DNA of 59,397 nucleotides from Desmonostoc vinosum HA7617-LM4 (GTDB lineage Bacteria; Cyanobacteriota; Cyanobacteriia; Cyanobacteriales; Nostocaceae), in assembly GCA_019359515.1 (NCBI GenBank), contig JAHHHC010000037.1, positions 1 to 59,397 on the forward strand. The letters are read 5' to 3'. The notes beneath the pieces are model-generated. The model made no database searches, was not told the origin of the DNA, and saw only the letters and a list, made by a program, of their open reading frames with translations. Position 1 is the stretch's first letter; each line of letters opens with the position of its first letter. The position numbers and the translations under genes are program-made. Positions 37,114 through 45,109 of this stretch are shown here, piece by piece.

Positions 37114-39282
37114 TTACTTTGGAAGTCTCTCAGCACTCTCTAGCTTTTGTATCAGATAACCTATTGGCAGGGCTTCAATAGCATAATGGGCGAAAAAAAT
37201 ACGCTCCTTCTCAGAGAATTTTAATTCATCAGATAAAGCACGGAGAATTTCAGCACCAGCAATCAAATTATCTTTTGAAAAAGTACCTGTTTTAATCTTG
37301 TCTATAGATTTTTGAACTTTCTTTCGTTGTTCAGCATTGCATTTGTCTAAGTTGGGTGCAAACAAAGTTTTTTGATCTCGTGTTGCATTAAAATAAAACG
37401 TATTAATATCTTCTGGATAAACTCTCGCAAATCGAGCAACTCGTTCTTCCCGGATATTTGCAACGCTCTGCTCTTGTTCACAAGGACGCATCAAAGTAGA
37501 TAGCGCCCAAGAAATACCGCCTGCTAGATACACTCTAGGCAAATTTTGCGCTCCAGGTTTTCGCTGAATTAGATCTCGTATTTCCGGAATTAATATCTTA
37601 CGTTTTGTGTCTACTGCTGCTGTAATAAAATCGGTATTTCCTCGGCTATTGTTGATTTCATCAGTAAAAGTTTTTGTGCCATACATAATTGAAAATGTGA
37701 CATTTTCTGGTTTTTGAGCGCTTTTCAGATATGCTCCTTTAGTGTTGCCTGAGCCAATATCGATCATGACAACTTGCTCACGCCTCCACTGTGGGACGAC
37801 ACCATCAAAAACTAGGTTAGCTTCTTCCTCAGCAGAAATAAAATCTACTGCTCTCCCTGTTTGTTGCTGAATCTCTTTTGCCAGAGCCTCTTTATGAGGA
37901 GCTTTCTGTGCAACTCCACTACTACCATAGATAATTATTTGCTCACAAGGTATACCAAACCGTTCTTGAATTTCACCGAACATAGCTTTAACAGAATTGA
38001 TGGTTTCTGTTTGTGCTTTGGGATCTACAGGATTGGCATTACGTTCTGGAATTTCTTCCTCTCTAGCAATAAATTTAAATCCTTCAGTATTGGGAGTTGC
38101 TAATTCTTGAATTACTTCTCCTTTTATACCTTTGCTACCAACTTCAATAACGCCATATAAATTGCCTGACTTTTTCACAATAGTACTTTCACTACATTGT
38201 GAAGAAGACTGTGGAGGAGACTGTAAAGAAGACTGTGAAGAGGACGAATTTGTTAATGTTTTGTTTGTTCCTCCTCTTCCCATCACAATTGTGAAAATCG
38301 CTCCTCCAGAGAGAATAAGAAATATTAAACCACCTAAAACAATTGGCCATCTCAAGATATTGCCATTTGTAGCTGTAGTTCTGGTTTGAGTTTTTGTTTG
38401 TTTAAAACCTGTCAAGCGTTGTAAAATTTCATCCGCATTAGTAGGACGTTGTTCTACCAAAGGTGCCATCAGCCAATCAATCAGCTTGATGAATTGAGGC
38501 GAAATCCCAGAAGCAAACTCATGCCAGTCTAATGAATTATCGTCGGTATAATTAAACTCACCCAAGTCTTTTTTTGTCAGTAAGTAAACGATTGTGCGTC
38601 CCAGAGAAAAGAAATCAGATTGAGGCACAGCATTGCCTTGTATTTGCTCTTGCGCTGTATAGTTAGTGGAATATACATAAGTATTGCTTCTCTTTGGTTG
38701 AACGCTGGAAAATTTTCCGACTACGCCAAAGTCAATTAGTGCCAGTTGTCCATTAGGCTTAAGAATAATATTTGATGGTTTAATATCGCGGTGGATAAGT
38801 CCTTGATTGTGAACTTCTCTCAGAATACGAACTAACTGTTCTAGCCATAGCAAAGCAGATTTTTGATCGATAGGTTTATCTAATTGATCTAGATACTCTT
38901 CCAAATTCATCCCGACAATTTTTTCCATGACTAAGCAATACAATGATGCCTGCTCGTTTTTTGGGGTGTATTGGAAATAATCTTCAGCTTTGGGGATTCC
39001 TGGATGATTTGACTTGCTTAAAACTTGGAACTCTCGCTCAAATAACTCTATAATTTTTTGTTTATTAACATCTTCTGTTAATTGCCAATCTCTCAAAACT
39101 TTCAAAATTTTAGGGACATCTTGATACAGTACCTCATAGGTATCAGCGCAGCCTCCCTGGTTACTTAACAATCTAGTGACTTGGTAACGTCCTTGAAGTA
39201 ATAATTCTGAACCACAGTTATGACAAAATAAAACACTGTCGGGATTAGCAAACCTACAGTTTGGATTAATACAAAGAGACAT
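37114..39282 (-). CDS. Zinc-ribbon Ser/Thr kinase fused to a Ppx/GppA-like domain
   Basis: A 722-aa membrane protein. Residues 3-25 form a zinc ribbon (CINPNC...CHNCG). The kinase domain (about 32-290) is intact: HRDIKPSNII catalytic loop and DFG in LIDFGVVG. One transmembrane helix lies near 316-338 (WPIVLGGLIFLILSGGAIF). After a Ser-rich linker, residues about 372-720 look like an exopolyphosphatase/guanosine pentaphosphatase ASKHA fold: YGVIEVGSKGIKG, FISAEEEANLVFDGV and VMIDIGSGNTKG match the three Ppx/GppA signature regions. By normal topology this domain would be outside the cytoplasm. It is transcribed away from the carotenoid-protein gene. This fusion is unusual; enzyme activity is unproven. 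Confidence 0.8.
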   Translation of the reverse strand: MSLCINPNCRFANPDSVLFCHNCGSELLLQGRYQVTRLLSNQGGCADTYEVLYQDVPKILKVLRDWQLTEDVNKQKIIELFEREFQVLSKSNHPGIPKAEDYFQYTPKNEQASLYCLVMEKIVGMNLEEYLDQLDKPIDQKSALLWLEQLVRILREVHNQGLIHRDIKPSNIILKPNGQLALIDFGVVGKFSSVQPKRSNTYVYSTNYTAQEQIQGNAVPQSDFFSLGRTIVYLLTKKDLGEFNYTDDNSLDWHEFASGISPQFIKLIDWLMAPLVEQRPTNADEILQRLTGFKQTKTQTRTTATNGNILRWPIVLGGLIFLILSGGAIFTIVMGRGGTNKTLTNSSSSQSSLQSPPQSSSQCSESTIVKKSGNLYGVIEVGSKGIKGEVIQELATPNTEGFKFIAREEEIPERNANPVDPKAQTETINSVKAMFGEIQERFGIPCEQIIIYGSSGVAQKAPHKEALAKEIQQQTGRAVDFISAEEEANLVFDGVVPQWRREQVVMIDIGSGNTKGAYLKSAQKPENVTFSIMYGTKTFTDEINNSRGNTDFITAAVDTKRKILIPEIRDLIQRKPGAQNLPRVYLAGGISWALSTLMRPCEQEQSVANIREERVARFARVYPEDINTFYFNATRDQKTLFAPNLDKCNAEQRKKVQKSIDKIKTGTFSKDNLIAGAEILRALSDELKFSEKERIFFAHYAIEALPIGYLIQKLESAERLPK

Positions 39283-39547
39283 GACATTTTTTATACTTAA
39301 TACAGAAATATACAGTATTCTTATATAAAAAATATTAAATTTTCATAAAGTATAAAACAAATACCAGTAAATATTTTCCCTACTCTTCATGGGTATTGTG
39401 AGTTTAAGGAAATTTTTCATGGTCAATTTGGTATAAAGCTTTGTCTAACTTATTAGCGATTTTTCTGGAATTTACTTACATTACTTATGAAGGATTGGTT
39501 CTCATTTCATCTTGGTTAGGATGAAACGGTAGAGTTTGTAAAGTTTT

Positions 39548-40018
39548 ATGACATATAGTGCTGTTGGGAATCTTGAGCAAGTCGTAGAAAAGTTCCAGAG
39601 TTTTGATACTGATTGTCAACTGGCTTTGCTGTGGTATGTCTACGAAGACTTTGGCGGAGCAATTAGCCAAAAAGATTCTACTGATGTAGCAGGATATGAG
39701 GCTCTTGATTCACTTGTACCTGAAATTCAACAGATGACTCCCGAAGAGCAATTGCAGATTATGCGCGACCTTTTGGGAAGAGCAAACACACCAATTAATC
39801 AAACTTATGGCAGTATGGATACTGCTAACAAGTTAGCTTTTTGGTATCGCTTAGCACAAAGTATGGATCAAAAAGCGATCGCTCAAGTTCCGTCTAATTA
39901 CTCGCTGTCGTCTGAAGCAGAAGAGTTTCTCCAACATTTCAATCAAATGGACTTTGATCGCAAGGTAATCTTCATGCGGAACGTGGTATCCCAACTGGGC
40001 GTTAACGCCAACAACTAG
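39548..40018 (+). CDS. Helical carotenoid protein (OCP N-terminal domain homologue)
   Basis: A 156-aa all-helical protein equal to the carotenoid-binding N-terminal domain of the orange carotenoid protein, without the C-terminal sensor domain. The opening region FDTDCQLALLWYVYEDFGGAIS and the later YGSMDTANKLAFWYRLAQSM are characteristic. Helical carotenoid proteins bind a ketocarotenoid and quench singlet oxygen or phycobilisome energy. The gene is monocistronic and ends in a strong hairpin. The clade (HCP1-9) cannot be told here. Confidence 0.9.
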   Translation: MTYSAVGNLEQVVEKFQSFDTDCQLALLWYVYEDFGGAISQKDSTDVAGYEALDSLVPEIQQMTPEEQLQIMRDLLGRANTPINQTYGSMDTANKLAFWYRLAQSMDQKAIAQVPSNYSLSSEAEEFLQHFNQMDFDRKVIFMRNVVSQLGVNANN

Positions 40019-40030
40019 AATATATGTTTA

Positions 40031-40068
40031 GTGCGGGCACTGTAGCAAAAAGGCTACAGTGCCCGCAC
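40031..40068 (+). terminator. Perfect 16-bp hairpin after the carotenoid-protein gene
   Basis: GTGCGGGCACTGTAGC (40031-40046) pairs exactly with GCTACAGTGCCCGCAC (40053-40068) around an AAAAAG loop, 12 bp after the stop codon. The following CTGTTT is only a weak U-tract, so it may also be a dispersed palindrome working as a terminator or stability element. Confidence 0.7.
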
Positions 40069-40383
40069 CTGTTTAAATAAGATGAGCAATGAAATGTATC
40101 GAAATAAGTTTTTTTCTGTATGTATTAATTACGCGCTTCGCAGCGGTAGCGAGTCCGCGTTCGCTTTTAGCGTCTCGTAGAGAGCATCATTACGAATTAC
40201 AAATTACGAACTAACATAAATCCCGCTTTTGAAGCTTTATATTTGATATATACTGCTACACTAACTTGGCATTAATGTCTATAATATCGTATCAACATTT
40301 ACAGAAATTAACTGTCAGCGTGCCAAAATGAGGAGCTAGCAGTACTAGTTTGGTATTCTTATTGACAACATGGGGGGAAAGCT
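40069..40383. other. Intergenic region with a dispersed repeat
   Basis: From about 40128 to 40203 the DNA is the GCGCTTCGCAGCGGTAGCGAGTC / ATTACGAATTAC type repeat seen elsewhere in the window. The rest is AT-rich and should contain the promoter of the small gene at 40384. Confidence 0.55.
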
Positions 40384-40590
40384 ATGATTAACGACATCTC
40401 AACAGAAGGTCAAATGACCTGGAAAATAGAAGGAGCCACAGATTGTGCCTTACACTTACGGCATCATCCATCAGAGCCGTGGCGACCCTATGAAGAGTTT
40501 CCAGAGTACTTTCTGCCCGACCCCCGCGATTTCTCAAAAGGATATGCAACCTTTTTGGCATTACTAAAAAAAGGTTGGAAAACTGTTTGA
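40384..40590 (+). CDS. Small protein, 68 aa, possibly truncated by an IS end
   Basis: An unrecognised hydrophilic protein with an aromatic/Pro-rich core (EPWRPYEEFPEYFLPDPRDF) and no zinc or DNA-binding motif. GGGGGAAAG lies just before ATG 40384. The stop codon TGA (40588-40590) is supplied by the TTGA terminus of an IS right-end fragment, so the native C-terminus may have been cut off. Confidence 0.55.
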   Translation: MINDISTEGQMTWKIEGATDCALHLRHHPSEPWRPYEEFPEYFLPDPRDFSKGYATFLALLKKGWKTV

Positions 40591-40733
40591 CACTCCCAGA
40601 CCTGAAGGTACGGGGATTCTGTAATCTACCTCGTCACTTGCTCTACCAGGTTTTCACCAAGCAAAGTAGAGGCAACGAGTCCTACAGCGTTACTTCGGGA
40701 CTGCCCGTCCCTAGTTGAGGCAGTGCTTTGCGA
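40587..40733 (-). mobile_element. Orphan right end of the TnpB-type IS element
   Basis: This 147-bp stretch is the same as 53684-53829, the right end and tnpB 3' end of the element at 53.7-55.4 kb, apart from one extra T near 40681. The outer end reads TCAA on the minus strand, like the right cleavage site of IS608-type elements. No left end or transposase gene is attached. In such elements the tnpB 3' end and right end encode the guide (omega/re) RNA scaffold, so this fragment could still encode one. Confidence 0.85.
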
Positions 40734-40819
40734 TAATGTGACAAGATGTAAAGATAGTTATAGATAACTTGACACAAGTACTTTATTGTATCCACCGCCT
40801 GCAAGAGGTTTAAATTTCT

Positions 40820-41356
40820 ATGACGTTTCAGCCGCAGATTGTTCAGCTATCCCCAGAGTCTTTGATAAAAGAGTTTTTCCAGCAATCAGCAGGGGATTGG
40901 CGATCGCAGCGTCGCTATTACACGCTTGGTGATGGTGAAGTGCAAGAAGTAGTTAGTTTCATCACCGTGCGGTTTTTGGAGCAAGGAAACGAGGAGTTAA
41001 TCAAGTTAGCTCATTTACACGAAATGGAAGATGAAACTGCATTGACCTGTGGAGCTTTGACGACATGGGAAAGTAATTACAATAGGCCCAGTGCCAAACA
41101 GAGTAAAGGTTCAACAGTATTTGGGGTTTTGGGGATAGAATTATATCGCGATCGCGGATTTTCCACCACCAAACCGATCATTGCTCAGTACTCCATGCGC
41201 GACCCCAAAACCATGTGCTTAAGAACAGAGTACAGCGGGAACTTATTTGAAGAAGAAATCAAACTAATTGGTACTCAATACCGCACCCGCCAAACCATCA
41301 TTTCCCGCGCCGGCGAAGAACAAATGATAGGTCAGTATTTAGAAAAGCGATCGTAA
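40820..41356 (+). CDS. CpcS/CpeS/CpcU-family phycobiliprotein lyase
   Basis: A 178-aa lipocalin-fold bilin lyase, the second S-type lyase in the window. The opening FFQQSAGDWRSQRRYYTL matches the family start, followed by the TWESNYNRPSAKQSKGSTVFG strand region and the conserved RTEYSGNLFEEEIKLIGTQYRTRQTII end. It is distinct from the CpeS-type gene at 34430. CpcU, CpcS-III or CpeU are all possible; it should attach a bilin to a Cys84-type site. It stands alone on the plus strand. Confidence 0.85.
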   Translation: MTFQPQIVQLSPESLIKEFFQQSAGDWRSQRRYYTLGDGEVQEVVSFITVRFLEQGNEELIKLAHLHEMEDETALTCGALTTWESNYNRPSAKQSKGSTVFGVLGIELYRDRGFSTTKPIIAQYSMRDPKTMCLRTEYSGNLFEEEIKLIGTQYRTRQTIISRAGEEQMIGQYLEKRS

Positions 41357-41628
41357 CAGTCATTTGTCATTTGTCATTGGTCATTAGACCTGCCTTGAAA
41401 ATAGGGAGTGGGGAGTGGGGAGTGGGAAAGAAATATTTTCATAGTTCATTCTTCAACTCTCTCGACCAGAGGCAGTGGCTCCCCAAAACCACGCTGCCTT
41501 GCCTCTGCGTGTTAGCGTTCGCGAAGCGTCTCGTAGAGAAGCGGGGCGTAGCCCAACAAAAAAATATTTATTCTTAACCCAATCCCTAATCCCCAGCGAT
41601 GCACTGAGAGCTTATCGAAGTGTTCCTT

Positions 41629-43545
41629 TTACTTTGCTATGTACTTAATGTAATGCACGATCGCCTCTGCTGTTGGCACATTAGTTGCTAGGATAACTTG
41701 GTTAATATTACATAACCTCAGCAGTGCTTCTTCGTTTGCTTGTCCCGGTTGAGGTTGCAGAAAATCTCTTAAGAAAATAACTGCGAACACTTCGCCAGAA
41801 CCAACTAAGGAAGCAATTGTTTGATATCCTCCAGATGTGGCTGCTGGGATTTCTTGAGTAACGGTTATACCCGCCTGGTGTTTTAAGACTTCACTAATAG
41901 ATGGCCATGTAATTGTGGTGATCTTTGAGAACAACTCTTGATGCTGAGCAATAAACTCGGCAAGTTCTGTCTTTTTAGTTTCGTGAGCAATAAGTACTAC
42001 TTGTGTGTCAGTCATCATTTGAGCAGGCTCATTTATATTTGTTTCTTCTGGTTCTGTTGTGTCTTCGGTGACTTCGCTGATTTCCTCTTGAGCCTGAATA
42101 TTATTATCTTCAGTATCTTCTGTGTCTTCTTCAAATGCTGAGATGTCTGTGTCTTCCTCGGTGGCGATCGCTTCAGGAGATTCGACTTCTTCTAGTTCTT
42201 CCTCGGTGGCGATCACTTCAGGAGATTCGACTTCTTCTAGTTCTTCCTCGGTGGCGATCGCTTCGGGAGATTCGACTTCTTCTTCGGTGGCGATCACTTC
42301 GGGAGATTCTACTTCTTCTTCGGTGGCGATCGCTTCGGGAGATTCTACTTCTTCTTCGGTGACGATCACTTCGGGAGATTCGACTTCTTCTTCGGTGACG
42401 ATCGCTTCGGGAGATTCGACTTCTTCTTCGGTGGCGATCGCTTCGGGAGATTCTACTTCTTCTTCGGTGGCGATCGCTTCGGGAGATTCTACTTCTTCTT
42501 CGGTGGCGATCGCTTCAGGAGATTCTAGTTCTTCCTCGGTAGCGATCGCTTCAGGAGATTCGACTTCTTCTAATTCTTCCTCTGTGGCGATCGCTTCGGG
42601 AGATTCTACTTCTTCTTCGGTGGCGATCGCTTCAGGAGATTCTACTTCTTCTTCGGTGGCGATCGCTTCGGGAGATTCTACTTCTTCAGTTTCATCGCTG
42701 GTAACTTCGGGAATTTGGTCGTCTGTATCTTGTAGTTGAACTACAGTTTGTTCTCCAACAAATTCGTCTGTATCTTGTAGTTGAACTACAGTTTGTTCTC
42801 CAACAAATTCCTCAGTTTCTTCCTCATCTTCTGCACTGATATCTGCTGGAACTTGGCTTTCTTGTTCAGGAGCGAATATATCACGTGGCTGTACATAGGT
42901 GGCTTCTGCGGCAACTGCTCGATCAAAATCGGTCAGTTCCTCGCTAAGAGAATCTAAAACAGCACTCTCTTCTTCAGATGTTTCCGTTGTGCTTTCTGGC
43001 GTAGTTATTGCTTCAGCAGTTTCGCTGTCTTCATCAGATTCACCAGAAGCAACTTCTGAGACTTCATTGACAATTTCAGGAGTTTCTACTTCATCCGTAG
43101 TTTGACTAGCTTCTTCTGGTACTGATTCAGCATTAGTGGAACTGCTGACACTTTCAGTTGGTCGCGGTCTGGAAAACAATGAAGGGTCTATAATCCTGAA
43201 TACTGTTTCTGGTAGTTGCTCAGACAGAGGAGTGACTGCTTCCACAATGAGAACATAATCAGCAATTCGGATCACGTCTCCATCTTTTAATACATATGGT
43301 CTGTCTTTCTCAGCTTGTTTGCCGTTGACTATTGAGCCATTTCTACTGCCAAGGTCACTAAAGTAGTGACTTCCAGCTTTAATTAAGAACTTGGCATGTA
43401 ACCGACTAACATCAGGACTGTCCAAGACTACATCAGAATCTGGAGAGCGGCCTATTAACCATTCTCCTCCTTTTGCAGTTTCTGGGTTCAGTTCGATCTC
43501 GTTGACTTCACTTATGTTTGGTGAGTAGCTAACTTTTACTTTCAT
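41629..43545 (-). CDS. FHA domain - acidic repeat linker - methylglyoxal-synthase-like domain
   Basis: A 638-aa protein. Residues about 25-100 are a FHA phosphothreonine-binding domain with all key motifs (IGRSPDSD, SRLHAKF, LGSRNGSIVNG). A very acidic linker has 14 ESPE-centred units of mostly 11 residues (about 290-465). Residues about 510-638 match methylglyoxal synthase (VVLIAHETKKTELAEF, ALLRLCNINQVILATNVPTAEAIV), but catalytic residues are lost: GGD to GGY, and PHDPD to PGQAN. It is thus probably a binding module. The start overlaps the DUF6760-like gene by ATGA, so it is the last gene of the CIS operon. It may read phosphorylation by a nearby kinase. Confidence 0.8.
   Translation of the reverse strand: MKVKVSYSPNISEVNEIELNPETAKGGEWLIGRSPDSDVVLDSPDVSRLHAKFLIKAGSHYFSDLGSRNGSIVNGKQAEKDRPYVLKDGDVIRIADYVLIVEAVTPLSEQLPETVFRIIDPSLFSRPRPTESVSSSTNAESVPEEASQTTDEVETPEIVNEVSEVASGESDEDSETAEAITTPESTTETSEEESAVLDSLSEELTDFDRAVAAEATYVQPRDIFAPEQESQVPADISAEDEEETEEFVGEQTVVQLQDTDEFVGEQTVVQLQDTDDQIPEVTSDETEEVESPEAIATEEEVESPEAIATEEEVESPEAIATEEELEEVESPEAIATEEELESPEAIATEEEVESPEAIATEEEVESPEAIATEEEVESPEAIVTEEEVESPEVIVTEEEVESPEAIATEEEVESPEVIATEEEVESPEAIATEEELEEVESPEVIATEEELEEVESPEAIATEEDTDISAFEEDTEDTEDNNIQAQEEISEVTEDTTEPEETNINEPAQMMTDTQVVLIAHETKKTELAEFIAQHQELFSKITTITWPSISEVLKHQAGITVTQEIPAATSGGYQTIASLVGSGEVFAVIFLRDFLQPQPGQANEEALLRLCNINQVILATNVPTAEAIVHYIKYIAK
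42150..42690 (-). repeat. Coding 33-bp minisatellite with HIP1 sites
   Basis: Fourteen units encode (E)EVESPEAIAT with variants. Most units have 33 bp, some 39 with an inserted LE/EE. The AIA codons form the HIP1 octamer GCGATCGC in most copies, so the array is also a cluster of HIP1 sites. The pattern yields long spurious frames on the opposite strand. Confidence 0.9.
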
Positions 43546-43691
43546 ATTAATTTTTGGTTAATTTTATTAATTTCAGCTACCCAGCGCTGACGGGTAGTGT
43601 GTTCTAAATTCAAAATATCATTTTGTGACCAATGAAAATAATAAGCAATAAAAGCTACCTCCTCATATAAAGTATCAGAGGGGTAGCTCAT
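43542..43691 (-). CDS. 49-aa DUF6760-like CIS protein
   Basis: A short gene: MSYPSDTLYEEVAFIAYYFH begins it and LNLEHTTRQRWVAEINKIN ends it. The EEVAFIAY(H/Y)FHW and LEHxxRxRWxxEI pattern is that of the small DUF6760 proteins found in phage tail and eCIS loci. Its start overlaps the upstream gene's stop (ATGA at 43688-43691) and its stop overlaps the FHA gene start (ATGA at 43542-43545), so three genes are translationally coupled. Confidence 0.85.
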   Translation of the reverse strand: MSYPSDTLYEEVAFIAYYFHWSQNDILNLEHTTRQRWVAEINKINQKLI

Positions 43692-44071
43692 GACTCCCCC
43701 GCTAATTCTAGTTGCACCGAAAACTCGGTATTACAATGAGGGCACTGTGCAGGAATATGTGCATTTCCTTGCTGGTTAATTCGGTTGTAAAATTCCCTGA
43801 GATAGGCGATGTCATATAGAAGCAGTCCTTCGAGCAAATCAGGACTGACATAGGTCAAACTACCCAAACGAGTAATCACATTTGAAAGCATCACCAACAC
43901 ACCGTAAGCAGGATTTTCCTGAACTTTAGATTCTTGTTGCACCACAATTTCATCTTTGGCAGTGGCTAAACGCATCATTCCATGACGATGCACTCGGTCT
44001 TGATTGTCAACCAATCCTCTAGGGAGAGTGAAGCTAAATTCAGTGTGGAGAGTATCCTTCTTACGGGGCAT
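43688..44071 (-). CDS. CIS/phage tail assembly-type protein, paralogue 2
   Basis: A 127-aa protein of a family found in phage tail and CIS clusters (FSFTLPRGLVD, GMMRLATAKDEI, VITRLGSL, FYNRINQ). It is a clear paralogue of the gene at 44166 and differs by a C-terminal CPHC motif that, with an N-terminal or partner ligand, might bind a metal. The position between tube genes and the DUF6760-like gene resembles that of tail assembly chaperones that guide tube length or tape-measure loading; this role is inferred. Confidence 0.75.
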   Translation of the reverse strand: MPRKKDTLHTEFSFTLPRGLVDNQDRVHRHGMMRLATAKDEIVVQQESKVQENPAYGVLVMLSNVITRLGSLTYVSPDLLEGLLLYDIAYLREFYNRINQQGNAHIPAQCPHCNTEFSVQLELAGES

Positions 44072-44165
44072 AAACTATCAAATTTTTTCTATGGTCAGGA
44101 TTGTCCTAAGTCGTTGGTCATTGGTCATTAGTTATTTATATTTACAAAAAACAAATGACAAAAAC

Positions 44166-44513
44166 TTAATTAGAAAGCAGTAATTCAGGAGAATTTGCTG
44201 TATTTTCTGGCAGAGAATTTTTCTCTTCTGCTCCATTGATTCGACGGTAAAAATCTTGAAGATAATTTAAATCCTGAGCAAAAAAGTTTTCTACTATTGC
44301 CGGACTGACTTCAGATAAAGCACCCAAACGGGTAATCACACGCGACAAAATAATAATTGTGGCATAAACGGGATTAGCTTTAACTCGTGGGTCGCGCAAG
44401 GGGGCAATTTCATCTATTGCCATTGATAATCGCATGATTCCTGTACGATGAAGATTTCCTTCTGAGTCTAGATAACCTTTAGGGAGCGTAAATTCAAACT
44501 CTGTGGGAAACAT
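44166..44513 (-). CDS. CIS/phage tail assembly-type protein, paralogue 1
   Basis: A 115-aa protein (FEFTLPKGYLD, GIMRLSMAIDEIAPLRDPRV, VITRLGAL, FYRRING) paralogous to the next gene downstream. It lacks the CPHC tail and ends in a polar stretch. It starts 11 bp after the second tube gene, so it is in the same operon. The pair probably arose by tandem duplication within the cluster. Confidence 0.75.
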   Translation of the reverse strand: MFPTEFEFTLPKGYLDSEGNLHRTGIMRLSMAIDEIAPLRDPRVKANPVYATIIILSRVITRLGALSEVSPAIVENFFAQDLNYLQDFYRRINGAEEKNSLPENTANSPELLLSN

Positions 44514-44524
44514 ATTTTTCCTAA

Positions 44525-45001
44525 TTATTGTGTACGCTTAAATTCTTCAAAAGCAATTTCCAATTCTTCGATTTCTATTTCATTACTTTTAGCACTGACA
44601 TCAGCAATTTTGTAACTAGTAGGCCAAGCACCAGCTAATTCAAACCTAACTTCTTTTTTAGATTTTTGATCATAAATAGATAAAGAAATAAATTGACGTT
44701 GTTTAGCCCACTGTCCTTTTTCAACGTCTTCAAACCACTTCCAAAAGTTTTTAGAACTGCTTAAACCTTGACGCAACGTGATATTACCACTCTTAGAATT
44801 GCTAGGAAGCTTAGTTCTAACTGGTAGACCTTTTGATCCTCCTTGCCGCTTTTGAGAAGTGACTTCGCAAATTTCAATTACATCTTGTGTTCTTTTAAAT
44901 CCTTGACATTCTAGGAAGTAGCAATCATTTTCACCTCCACCTATGCCCAATCTTAAAAAGAAACGATAGCTAGTAAGAAGTTCAGATGTCAATGGAGCCA
45001 C
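44525..45001 (-). CDS. CIS inner-tube-family protein (second tube/baseplate adaptor)
   Basis: A 158-aa phage tail tube (TIGR02241/gp19-like) protein. Family marks: SYRFFLRLGIGGGENDCYFLECQGF at the start, GNITLRQGLSSSKNFWKWF in the middle, and the closing GAWPTSYKIADVSAKSNEIEIEELEIAFEEF. It is close to Afp5/PVC5-type tube proteins that cap the tube at the baseplate or form a tube ring. It lies 108 bp after the main tube gene, separated by a strong hairpin. Confidence 0.88.
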   Translation of the reverse strand: MAPLTSELLTSYRFFLRLGIGGGENDCYFLECQGFKRTQDVIEICEVTSQKRQGGSKGLPVRTKLPSNSKSGNITLRQGLSSSKNFWKWFEDVEKGQWAKQRQFISLSIYDQKSKKEVRFELAGAWPTSYKIADVSAKSNEIEIEELEIAFEEFKRTQ

Positions 45002-45052
45002 GGCATTTCACAATATGAAAATAGATTTTTTTTAAAATTTTTGACGGCTGCT

Positions 45053-45084
45053 AGATCCCCAACTTTTTTAAAAGTTGGGGATCT
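45053..45084 (-). terminator. Inverted repeat between the two tube genes
   Basis: A perfect 15-bp inverted repeat (AGATCCCCAACTTTT 45053-45067, AAAAGTTGGGGATCT 45070-45084) follows the main tube gene. It has no adjoining U-run on the minus strand, so it is more likely a partial terminator or 3' stabiliser that keeps tube mRNA high relative to downstream genes. Confidence 0.55.
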
Positions 45085-45109
45085 GAGCAACGCTAACTAC
45101 TAAAGAGAA

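Noticed and set aside
41371-41577. 68-codon frame after the lyase gene
   Set aside because: Consists of GGGGAGT-type and other dispersed repeats; no conserved protein pattern.
42122-42739. 205-codon plus-strand frame (Ser/Thr/Asp repeats)
   Set aside because: Mirror of the 33-bp coding repeat of the FHA-MGS gene on the minus strand, whose domains are clear at both ends.
41629-43545. Active methylglyoxal synthase
   Set aside because: Fold match is good, but the catalytic Asp and the His/Asp of the PHDPD region are replaced, so I do not call it an enzyme.
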